Assembly: GCA_021397835.1 (NCBI GenBank)
Contig: JAJFZO010000407.1
Span: forward strand, 3,906,001 to 3,970,000
Length of the DNA stretch: 64,000 nucleotides
Direction: 5' to 3'
Source: Moringa oleifera
Lineage: Eukaryota > Streptophyta > Magnoliopsida > Brassicales > Moringaceae
In this document: piece after piece, positions 48,200 to 60,200 of the stretch
Layout: every line of letters begins with the position of its first letter
How positions within the stretch are numbered: position 1 is the stretch's first letter
The notes under the pieces: model-generated
The model's input: only the letters and a program-made list of their open reading frames with translations
The model's database searches: none
Told to the model about the DNA's origin: nothing
Program-made: the position numbers and the translations under genes

Positions 48200-48530
48200 T
48201 ATATTTTAATCCAAATGATTAAAAAAATTAATGATATTTTTATTATTAAAATACTTTAAAAATTACCTAAATAAATTACATGTTTTATTTTATCATTCAC
48301 ATTTTAATAATTTTTGACTCATAAATTATTTTTATATATTTTATTTTTTAAAATATAAAATTAAATATATTTATATTTATATACTTAATTTTTTTATAAT
48401 GGTAATTTAAATATTTTCTTATATTTATGAAAAATTTGAAACCAAAATATATTATATAAACTTTTAGTTTGATATTTATAATTTTTAAATATTTAATGAT
48501 ATTTAATTTAATTTAAATTAAAATATTTAA
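48200..48530 (+). repeat. AT-rich interspersed repeat, copy 3
   Basis: TTATTATTAAAATACTTTAAA followed by CTAAATAAATTACATG, then later TTTATAATGGTAATTTAAAT, TTATATTTATGAAAAAT and CTTTTAGTTT, in the same order and spacing as the copy at 28,540-28,860. Shared order across some 300 bp supports true homology despite the AT bias. Confidence 0.42.
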
Positions 48531-49096
48531 AATAATTTATATTTTAATTTTAATTAAAAATAGAGATAATTTAATTTAACTATTAATTTAAATATAAAGA
48601 AAGCGTATTTAACAAGAAATCTGTTTATCCCGTGAACCCATGGTCTGTATTATTAAACCTATTGAATGTCACCTAAGTTCAATTCAGATTAAACATTTTA
48701 TTTCATAAAAAAAGAAAAAAAACTGCAAAATTTAAATATTATTTTTTGATTATGAAAATCCTATTAGTAGGCAAAAGAGAGAGGCCGGCCTGTTCCATTA
48801 CCTTTCCATTGTTACAGCTAGCATTTAAGGCTTGAGCCTTCTAACGCAGAAGGTATTATCTCCTGCACATATACACACAAGAATCAAGATCCCGCCTTAA
48901 TCAATCCAACTAAAGACAAACATCCCTTTGACCCTCTTTTCTTTCTCTTAAATCTATGTTCTCTTAAATGAACAGAAGTGTAATATTCAAAGCCAGAGAA
49001 AGAGAGAGAAAGAGAAAGTGAGAGAGAGAACTTCTGTGTGGTTTTATCATCAGTTTCATTTTGCTCTGCATGAAAAAAAGTTGATCATTTGGAGGA

Positions 49097-51966
49097 ATGA
49101 AGTATATTAGGAGCAATAGCTTGAAGCGGCTATTCTCCTTCAAACGGCGCAGTTACGAGGAGGATATTGCATACCGACATGGTGCCATCGGAGAAGAAGA
49201 CAATGATAAAACCTCCAAAGGTGATTCAGAAACAGGGCATTCTCGGAAACCCAGTTGGAGATGCTTTTCCTTCGAGGAAATCTTTGATGCCACCGGAGGT
49301 TTTAGTTCAGGTTTCTCTCCATTTTTTAGTTTTTAGTTTTTTTTTTAGCTACATAGGATGCTTTTGTGTTGGTGTTGTTTTTATCTTGAAATGCGTGTGC
49401 TTCTGTGGGTGGCAGAGAATCTGGTGGGCAAAGGAGGATACGCTGAGGTTTACAGAGGAGTGTTAAGCAACGGGGACGAGATAGCAGTGAAGAGGCTAAC
49501 GAAAGCTTCCACCGACGAGTGGAAAGAGAAGGAGTTCTTGACGGAGATAGGAACTATTGGTCACGTGAACCACCCAAATGTTTTGTCACTTTTGGGCTGT
49601 TGCATTGATAACGGGCTTTATCTCATCTTCCCCTTCTCTTCAAGAGGCTCTGTTGCTTCCCTTCTTCATGGTACCAAAAACCCAGAAATCTCTTGTTGGA
49701 CAACCATAATTTTTTGCTTTTCTTTGCTCTGATATGATTTTGTTACTGCAGATATGAATTTACGTCCAGTGGGTTGGAAAATACGGTATAAAATTGCAGT
49801 GGGGACTGCAAGAGGACTCCATTACTTACACAAAGGCTGTCAAAGAAGGATAATCCATCGTGATATCAAGTCTTCCAATATTCTATTGACTGCTGATTTT
49901 GAACCACAGGTACCCTTTTGGAATCAGTATAAACTTTGCCTTCCATGAATCAAATTAATTATCATTTTAGGGGTTTAGTTCAAAGGGATTCGGTGTTTAG
50001 TTTTGGCCATTTCAATGTTGTAGATATCTGATTTTGGGTTAGCAAAATGGCTTCCATCCCAGTGGTCTCATCATTCAATTGCTCCAATCGAAGGCACTTT
50101 TGGGTACTAATCTTACATCCTTTTTGGATGAAGAAACTAATCAGATTTTTAGAAAATTTGACTGAAATGATGTTGCTACTAATTGCTTAGACACTTGGCT
50201 CCTGAGTACTATTTGCACGGAATTGTTGATGAGAAAACCGACGTGTTTGCCTTTGGAGTCTTTTTGCTGGAAATCATTTCAGGCAGGAAACCAGTGGACG
50301 GGTCTCACCAAAGCTTACACACCTGGGTAATTGCATCCTTTTAATCTCTTTATCGACAATTTACCATTCATCAGGAATCTCCTACAGAATGATGACTTAA
50401 TTTCTGATTGTGAATTCAACAGGCCAAGCCAATTCTGAAACAGGGGGATATCGAAAAGCTGGTAGATCCAACCCTTCAAGGGGCCTATGATGTTGCTCAG
50501 CTCAACAGACTTGCCTTCACTGCCTCCCTCTGCACCCGGTCATCTTCAACCTGGCGCCCCACCATGAGTGAGGTAACTTAATCCATTCCTTGTTGGTAAT
50601 TCGTATTCATTTCTCCCTGTCTGTCCCAGAATCATTAACTAAAGGCAATGTGACCTCAAACTAGAAGTACTATGCCACTGAAAATTGGATCGGATTTAAA
50701 TCCAGTTAACATTCTTACCAATTCATTTCCTTGGATTTCCGCTGGGCATCCCTATCATTCTATTATTGTTCTCACAGGAATTTAGAATCTCTTTCATGAC
50801 AGCTATACTTGTATCAATCAACTGGTCCATGGACCCTTTCCCTCCACAAACTCACATAGCCTGTTCTTGTTTCTGAATTTGGGTCTTGACAGTGACAACC
50901 TGTTTCTTTCTTACTAAACGAAACTTCTGGATAAGGTCATTGCATCACACACTGTGCTGTGTTCATATCTTCAATAGCCTAGTTGACCCAATGAGTGACT
51001 AATTAGTATACTTATTCCACAAGGGTATCAAATCACTGAATGTTTTAATATTGAAACTGTATTGTCAGCTCTCGTTTTCTAAATCGTTGTGGTTTGCCCG
51101 TTTTGCGGGTGAAAAATGCAACCTAAAAACTTAGATTTGATGGTTTCTGGTGTTGTTGATGGAGCTTTTGTAGCTTTTGCCGCAATCCATTGATTTTATG
51201 GTGTTCTGTCCTACCTAACCTAAATTTTTAAGGCAAAACACAAAGCAGAATATGAAACTCCCATGTGATGAGAAAATTAGAGTATGATTACCAAAATCAT
51301 TATTTAAAACTGGGGCCGGTTTTGACTAATTAATGCAATGTAAATGAAAACTTCTTGATTTCTCTTGTTCTTTTTTCTTTTCCCTAAGATTTAGTTCTGA
51401 TTATATGGTGCTTGCCATAGAAGCACCCACCCGGCTCTACAAAAAGGAGGAAAGAAAATCTTTATCATATTGTTTAAGTTGTTATCATTTTGTGTTTGCC
51501 GTGTTTTGCTATCCTGTCAAATGAATTAAAATGGGTCACCCTAACAACTACCTCTGCGCTGTATGTTTACCCACATAAGTGCTGACAGGAACATCTAATT
51601 CATTGAGTCGGACTAATTCTCTTGTTCTCTTTTGACATTTCAATAACAATATAACTAGTTACAGTTTTTGAACCTGTTCGGTATTCGGATGCATGAGATG
51701 CAATTCATTACCATGTCAAGATATCGAAGGATTTATTGTTCTGCGCTTCTTATGCAGATTTTGAACCATTTCATTGTATGTTTCTGGTGAATTGGTAGGT
51801 ATTGGAGGTACTTCTGGGAGAGGAAATTGATAAAGAGAAGTGGAAGTTGCCGGAGGGAGAAAAGGAGCAGGAAGAGTTCTGGGGATTCGAGGATCTCGTC
51901 GAATATGAGTCTGATAGTTCATTCTCAGCTTCTCCGGAAGATTCGATCTCCACAGAAAGTTTGTAA
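49097..51966 (+). CDS. Receptor-like cytoplasmic kinase, class VI (RLCK-VI)
   Basis: Seven exons: 49097-49310, 49416-49670, 49752-49909, 50024-50103, 50191-50326, 50423-50572 and 51799-51966. They total 1161 nt, or 386 residues. No signal peptide or membrane segment is present; the N-terminus is basic ([19 protein letters not shown]). The kinase domain has an intact P-loop (GKGGYAEV, about 76-83), catalytic Lys97, alpha-C Glu115, HRDIKSSN (192-199), DFG (212-214) and APE (239-241), so it should be an active RD Ser/Thr kinase. The text [13 protein letters not shown] and [20 protein letters not shown] matches class VI RLCKs, some of which interact with ROP GTPases; that link is inferred for this member. 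The C-terminal tail is acidic and Ser-rich. Intron 6 is unusually long (1.2 kb). Confidence 0.93.
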
Positions 51967-54207
51967 GCTCCAGCAGAACCTCAACCAGACTTTTGTTGAT
52001 TTGTATATACTGAGTACCACGTGAATGCATATATATGAATATATCAATGGAAGCATTAGTATAATTACAGAAAGCCGAGTTGGTTTTTATTAGTCTTCTA
52101 GCCATATGTCTTTGTGATTCTTGATCAATGATTAGACTAGGATGATTGGACAACTCACTAACTCAGCTTTTCTGCCTTCATTTTCCGAGAAAAAATTTAA
52201 CGGAGGGAGGAATTTCCAACCGGGAAAAGGTTGAAGACCTTTGTGGATGTTGGAGAAATGTCAAATTATTGCCTTATGTATGGACAAAAATAAAATAAAG
52301 AAAGCCTGTTGTTTTCTTGCAATCATGTCACGGATCAATAATAGGGTCATGACTTATAACGGCAGAAAAAACTATTCGGTTAATTTTTTTATTAAAAATT
52401 CTTTATAATTATAAAATATGAATTTGAGATTATTAATAATTTAATGAGGTAAGAGTGACATAAGAAAATAACTTGCTACGGAGTCTGAATTGTCATGCCA
52501 GGTATGCTTTCAGTCCAACACTACTTGCTTCCTGGGTGGAACCCATTGCCAGATGTGAAGTGAAACAATTATGCACATCACATTTATTGATTTGGGACAT
52601 AATAATTGTAGCTTCCCAAATTATTTTCAAATAAGCCCACAATTAATCAATCATTTTAATTAAAAAATATAAATCATCTTTAACATATAGTTGAGAAAAA
52701 GTATAAATCTTGGTGGTCAACATATGAAATAAAATGGGATACTGTTAGTGTTGTTCGACCAAGATTGGGTGCCACATTTTATAAGTGATACCCGAGATTA
52801 GTAAGTATAAAAGGGTATTAAATTAGTACAACCACCTAGAATAACATAATTTGTGTACTTAGGCGCAATTATACGTGGCAGGTGATGAACAGGTAGACTT
52901 GTTTCGTGCCATAATTTTTGTGGGTCGGCGGAATTATACATCGCATTGAAATACCGCTATATGTACTTTATAGAAAATATAAAGCCAGGAGATGAATATG
53001 TGTTAGTTGAAGGCTGAGGCTGTTGTAGTTTAGGAGCTGGAAGCATCTAAGGGCATAATCTAATGTTTGCTTGGAAAGGTTATTAGTGGGTTGAAGGTTG
53101 TTTAACTTTAAAAGACTTAAAATAGAGGAATTGGTAGTGCAACCACAATGACAAAAGCTGGCTAGGAAGCATAAAGTAAGAGCAATTCATGGTGATGGGT
53201 TAACTAATTTTAAGAAATTAAGGTTTTAGTAAGGTTGCCAAGTTATGTACACTTTCATTGGGTTAGCTAGGTTAACCAATTCCTCTTTAGGTGTATTAGA
53301 TTGGGCATTTTAGCTTCGTAAAAATAATCCTATGTTTTTTGGTAAATTTTATGATTGGCCTTATATTTTCCCATTGGGTTTTTATTTTGGGAGCAAAGAG
53401 AAGTACTAAATCTTGTATTGGCATTGTAAAATGTCTATATTATAGAGGAAGAAAGATGCCATGTGATGTGCCATGGAATCATGGAACTTGAGGATGACTG
53501 ATAAAGCAAAATGGTTACTTGTGTTTCTGCGGTGTCTTAATCCTAGATGTTGTCCAGACAGTACATCAGTTCGACACATTCATATGCATGTTTTGCAGGA
53601 GCCCTCGTTCACCAGGAGTGTTTGGCTTGTCAGAAAGTTTCAAGAATGCTACAGGCAACAATGAAACAGATAGGACTTTTGACACCACAAGTAGACATGG
53701 ATGCCAATGATCCTAAATGAATTCATGGTAGTATTTTACTAGATAGAACTCAACATGAATCTGCAAGAAAATTTGATAAAAGATATCAGAGTTGACAAGA
53801 ACCAAAGTATGATTCTGTCCTGTTTTGATTACCTTAAGAAACTATCACTACAAAATCTGTCTCTAATCTTCACTCCCCATGTAATTACAAATTTGAAACT
53901 CACCTTTCTTCAATGTTAACAAAAATCTTCCCAAAACCATCTATCAATACTTAAAGTTCAGGTTGTGATTCTTCTTGATGCTACAAAATTTCAAAGCCAA
54001 TATAGCTGGCTGCCTTAAATTTAACACACAAGTTTTCTTATCAGAAATATTTGCCTTGAGGTATATTTTCTTGGTTGTTTTATGTAGTCGCATCCATGGT
54101 CTTGTCTGCATATCAATCACTTAGTTAACTTGTCTGGATTTGTAGAAATTATGGACTGGTTCTCGTGTATTGGCGGGAAGAGTATTTGCATGTAACATCT
54201 GCTAGTG
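51967..54207. other. Interval between the convergent RLCK and WDR75 genes
   Basis: 3' UTRs of both genes take up the ends. An isolated block at 53,599-53,720 (+) looks like a terminal exon: TTTTGCAG acceptor, then 39 codons including MLQATMKQIGLLTPQ and ending MDANDPK and a stop. No upstream exon was found, so it may be an exon relic or chance. The remainder is AT-rich with no feature. Confidence 0.35.
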
Positions 54208-57200
54208 TCAGTCCACAACTGATGTCCTCTTCTCCAACAACGATTCCAAAAATACTTCACACAATTTGGTGAGGGGTGGAAGACTGTGTGATGGTCCACT
54301 GAAAATGGTCTCCCATGGTCTCTCTGATGATACAGATGGGATCCAAGAAGTCTGGTCTTTCTTCAGATGGAACTCCGGTAGCTCCCCATATAGGGATGCA
54401 TACCCATATTGCCCTGCAAGAGTGTCAGCACAAAACAGAAATTAATTCTTCCGTTAAAAAATAAGACGCAAGAGAAAAATCATGAACATAAATGAATCAG
54501 AAGAGTTTCCTTTCTTGCTTAGCTCTGAAAATCTGACAGATTAACGAGCTACCAGGTAATGAAATCCCACCTGACTCGTCATTGGCAACAAGACCCTCAC
54601 GGTGTATCACACTGAGCTCACGTGCTTCATCACTATATGGGTCAAAAAGTACGTATTCGTGATCACCATTTATGTATGCAAGCAAAGCTTGAGGCGGTTT
54701 CTCATCTAAGGTATTCTCTTCCAGGGAAGATTCGCTTGGTTTCAGAAAAGCAAGGGCTCCACCTTCGGCCTGCAATAGTATATAGAGAATTATACAAGAT
54801 TCAGCTATGATGCTTCATTCTGCAGGTGATGCAGCAGAAATCAATACAATTATGACAATAAGAACATTCCCAGGAACAACTTTTTCTAGCAATGCTTGCC
54901 TCTGTTTATCTTTTACCGTAGCAGCTTGGACTGCCTAGTAGTGCTTATTCAATACTTCCATTAGCACCAACTGAATACCAAATTTACATTGTTTACACAT
55001 GTTAAACACAAGATACTACCAACTAGTGATGAATCAGATTCTTTGGATGGAAAATGGGGCCAGGAAGGAGGTGATACCTTAGTCACAGACCAAGTAGCCA
55101 CAGGAATTGGATCTGTAGCATTAAATAACAAAATCAATCCATCTCTTCCTTGAAACATCGTGTCTTTAGATTCCATACACTTAGAAGATTCAGGAAGAAG
55201 GGCCAGAACCGCAAAGGATGATAGATCTAATGCACAGGCTACACCTGCACAATAAGCACTTTACTCTTAGTCAATGAGAAAACAAAAAAAATAGAAATTA
55301 AAAAACACAAACGAGAAAATAGAAATTGAAAAACACAAAACTATGGGTCACATATATAATTTCAGATAAAAATCAAGAGTTTTTAAAGTTGGATTGTTTC
55401 TGTAAAGCAGATCAAAGATTTGAACAAGGCAGATGAAAAACCTAGCTTCGTCAACATTTGGGCTTTTCCAATCAGCCCCTTAAGAATACAAGCATGAGAC
55501 AACAAATCTGTACTACCTATACTACTATCTATAATTTTGGTTCCAGCACCGGGAACAATTACTGATTCCTCCCTCTGCTGCTCATCTTCCTTCTCATGAC
55601 CAAACCAGCAGAACCAGCACACTCTCCTGCTATACTATCAAAATAGGTCTATGTTCAACCATAGCTACTTTCGAGTTTTACTTTTGTATTTTCCATCTAT
55701 CTTCCAAGTTGAGTCCATTAAGTACCAGACAATATCATATACGGATGAGAATGTTGCATGTGGAGTCAAACTTTTCAACCACATAGGAGTTTCTCATCTA
55801 GAAAAACATGCTGAGCTACGTAAGACATCCAATTGCACCTTCATTGATTATCTCTAGCTCATTTGGATAATTATGACAGATATTATCTGCAAAATTTAGC
55901 TCCTATTAAACCAGAAATTTACCCAATAGGTCAAACAAGCAGTGCTAATCAACAATATATATATATATATCACTACCCATGTGGAAGGAAGTCCATATCC
56001 TGATTGCTAATCGAAGTTGAAAAAGAAAAAGAAATGTTCTCACATGCAAAGTCACATCAAAATTTCATGCTGATATTTATTGATAATCAATGCAAAATAT
56101 TGAAATATTACCAACACTGTTTTCAGCTTTCAAGAAATAGCATCTAAATTCTGTAATAGAATGATGATAACATAAAAGAACACAGTGAGAACCAGTTTTC
56201 AGCTGAGAAAGAGATTACCTTCTATACATAACCTATACGACCAAGATAAAGATAGCTTTGACATATTCCAAACAGATAGTTGCGGGTTGAAACCCTGAGA
56301 TGTAGCCACAAGATACTCTGACTTCCCAACAAACGACAGGGTAGCAATTGGCTGTATAAGTAAAAGCATATAAATTCAACATCAGAGAGAAGAACCTGCA
56401 TGTGTAAGCAGACTAAGATAAGAGAGAGATATTAACACAAGCAGTAATCACAGTCCCAAGCTATATTCCATCTCTAGAAGGTGCCTCAACTAATTTTTCT
56501 TATTATTTCTTCCATTTATCCTCTTCTTATCACCTTTTCTTTGGTTCATAGAAGCCAGTGTTGATTGCTCCTAGCTTACTTTTCTCAAATATGGTGCAAA
56601 CTCTTCATCTCCGTGTAAGATGCTAAGATCCCAAACTCCAAGAGAAGAGTCGGACCTTCTTTTGTTGTTGAGGAGAGGGATGTGGGGAAGCGTGTTATTG
56701 TATAACCAAACTGTTAATGGTTCAGTATTATCATTAGAAGCATCAGTCCTAGATAACTCCACTCTTAAAATCTTTGCAAAGATAAAGGACCATCATGAAG
56801 CAATCACACTCATGAGCTGCAGGAAGGGGTTAACCACCACTGCGTTTCTCAAATCCAGAACAGGGAAAGGTGGGTACTCCGATCATACTAACATTACGGA
56901 TTGATATTACCAAAATATTGCAGGGAAAAGATGGTTAGAATTGAAGATTCACCGTGTAAGTTTCTCCAATTACAGCCAGGAGAACATTCTCGTCTGGGTT
57001 CCACAATGTAACAACAGTTTCGGCTGCAACAGCCAGAACAGAACCATCGCCAGAAAATGCAGCAGCAGTCATTGGCCTTTTTCTGCGACGGAAGAAATAA
57101 ATGATCATAATGACAATAATCATCATTACAAATACACACATGCACAAGCACAAGTACGCCTGCATGCATGCAACAGATATGAATGTACACACATATAAAA

Positions 57201-60200
57201 ACATCTCGTGTTGATACATTAATTAATTTTCATCTTTGTGGCATTACAGCATTACAGAAAAGTTAAGTATGTCTATCGATCAAAGTTCCACTCAGGTTAA
57301 AAGATCAGTAAAAAGCACGAGGAAGTCAATAAGAGAATTTAAGTCAGTCACAGCGGATAAGTAACACAGGGAACCCTTCGAACATGGGTGCACAGCAAGC
57401 AAATAAAATAGATGCTTCTCAGCAGAAAGAATTTTTCATTTAAATAATTTTCTAGATATTGGTCAGTATAATGCTCATTTTTCACCCTCCTATAAAGAGG
57501 GAGAAGAATTGCACATTCAAAGTAAAAGAATCATACTTGTAAGAGCCAAGAGCATGACAAGTCCAGCTAGAATCCTGAAGTCTCTGATCTTTCTGCTGAA
57601 TCTCACTGTTACAAACCCACACCTAAAGCAAAGGAAGAAAGAAAAGTATAAGCAGGCATGACTTTCATAGGAAAGCATCTGTAAGACTAAAATTATAATT
57701 ATTTGAGGTTACCTTGAAGTCTCCACCATAAGATGTACTCACAGCCATGCGATGGGTAGGATGAAAAGCAACAGCAGAAATTCCAGCATCCCTAAACAAT
57801 AAAAATGACAAATAAGATGACCAAAAAAGGACATGTTCTTTTTCTCTGTTATGAATCAAAGGAAACACATTCTAACCAGCATGTTCCACTCTCAAAAATG
57901 AAAAAAATAAAACTCAATATCACCAAACAATATAAATTTTAACTGTGCTTTAAAAGTGCCATTTGTTTGAATATCATATCAATGATGATGAATAATTTTC
58001 TACCATACAGCTAATAATATGAACCGCAATAAACTACAGATTTCGCATTTTCTTTGTCATGATGCCAAGGTCAAACCTGTGAGGTTCATAAACAATGGTT
58101 GATAAGCTGAACACTTTATTCTGTGAACTTGATGCCCAAAACTTAAGGCAAACGAGACCTCCTATGCCATCTTCTGCAAGCTTCACTTCAGTAGTACTCA
58201 TTATAGAGCCATCCAGGGAGATGGCCACTACTGTTACTACAATCTGCAACCACAGTAGTCAAAGACGTGCAAGACAGCTTGATATATCAGTTAATTAAAT
58301 GTAACAAAAGCCAATTGTTACAACAGATCATTCAAAGTATGTATAAACAAAAAGGTCAATCTCATAGAAAAAAACTACAAATGAGTAGGTTTATATACCG
58401 TGACATCATCACCTGGTTGATGGTTTCTCTCACAGACTTGAACCTGGAAAAACCATTTTGCAGAAAATCTCAAACTTTAACGTCAAAGCAACCAATAACG
58501 AGGACAACTTACATAAAAGTTTTACTTCTCCATAGAGTAAAACACAATTTAATCTGTGTGACTAATATCTATGAAGGTCAAAATCAAATAGATCACAGCA
58601 ATGGAAACTTATTGCGGAGGACATTCAATGTTAAATGTAACCACGAGTCATATGATCACCTCAGAAATTCCACGGTCATCAACTAAGCTGTAAATTTGGA
58701 CACAATAGTTCTCTGTGCATAGGGCAACTAATCCAGCCATGTGATCAAAGGCAACCCTGCTGCTCAAGCCGTCATAAATATCTGGCAGTGAACATGGAAG
58801 CTGCAAAGAACAAAGTAAGAATAAGACGACTCCATTTTTTTTCTTTATACACTAAAAATATAATTCTAGATAGAAAAGAAGAAAGCAAACAAAACCAACT
58901 ATACTGAACCAAATAACTACTCCCCAACTTGTTCTTTAGTGTTTGTTCTCTCCACAATTTTCTCTTCTATATCTCTCTCCAAGAAATGAGAGGAGCATGG
59001 AAAACTTAAGTTTGGCTATAATCGTCTCCAAGCTATGAAGTTGAACAGAGCACTTGTTGCCAGTACCTCATACAGCCAGCATACAGCTCATCAGGCACAT
59101 TTGGTACATTGTGACACTCTAGTTCATTAGGCAGGATTTACCAATATTCATCCCAATAAATATCTCTGTCAATGTTTTTACTCTTTCACTAATCATCCTG
59201 GTTAACCATTTTAGTATTAAACACACAAGAGACCAACCAAATACACATAAAGATAACAAGGTTCACAAAACTGCAAAGATGTTGATTAAAACAAACCTTA
59301 ATTCCAGAAATAGACTTCAAAATTCCCATTGAAGGCATTTTTAGTAGATGAATTTGATTATCTGCACAAGATATCTGAAGAACTTATTTTAGTAAAGCTG
59401 GGGGAACTAGATACTTTTGCTTCATCAGGAAATGTGGAATGAAGTACCAAAAATTTTCCTCCTACTTACAGAGGCAAGTGAAGGATCTGGAGAATATGTA
59501 AAATATGAAAGAGGAGAACCAATTCGTGGTAAAAATTTCTTCTTCCCTGTATCTAGCTGCCAAACCACAAGAACCCCTTCCTTTCCACCTGAATATAAAA
59601 AAAAAAAAAAAAAAAAAGCATCACAAACAAGAAAATTGTTCATTATTCTCTTATAGTAAAAAAGAGGCTCAAGCAGATCATGGGAAGAAGCAACTCTTAA
59701 AGCATATAACAAAACTGCCAGCTACTATCACAGCCACCAAAATGGCCAGGAAGCATATGCTAATGAGCTTAAAGTATTTTTCAACAACTTTAAAGTAGTG
59801 ATTAGAAAGTATATGTGCTGTTGATGGCGTTTACCGCATACATAAATTCAATAAAGTTGGGAATGGCACAAATTCAAGGTCAACATATAACAACTGAATA
59901 GATACAATCTAGTCAATCCCATCACCACTATCCCCTTTATAACATGGACTAATCACAAATTCATTGCGGAGCTTTTTCATGAACCATCCAATATTGTGAA
60001 TTATAAATGAAGAATCACTAACTGGCATAACTTTTCCATCATGCTGGGAATAATGTATTTATTCTACCAATTGAGAAGAACCTAGAACACATAAAACTAA
60101 TAACAGAATATCTTTGTGTAATGCTTTTTTCTTTTTTCACCTGAATATAAATAGGCCCCATCAGGAGAGAAAGTGAGGACATTTACTTCAGCAGGGTGCC

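Larger units (their letters stand above)
45642..48780. other. SNRNP27 upstream region and AT-rich intergenic DNA
   Basis: The first 450 bases are the promoter and leader of SNRNP27. A GC-rich patch around 46,100-46,200 contains ACCGGTAACCGG and similar text but no supported gene. From 46,450 onward the DNA is AT-rich, with a TA microsatellite at about 47,612-47,638 and the third copy of the interspersed repeat at about 48,200-48,530. Confidence 0.5.
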
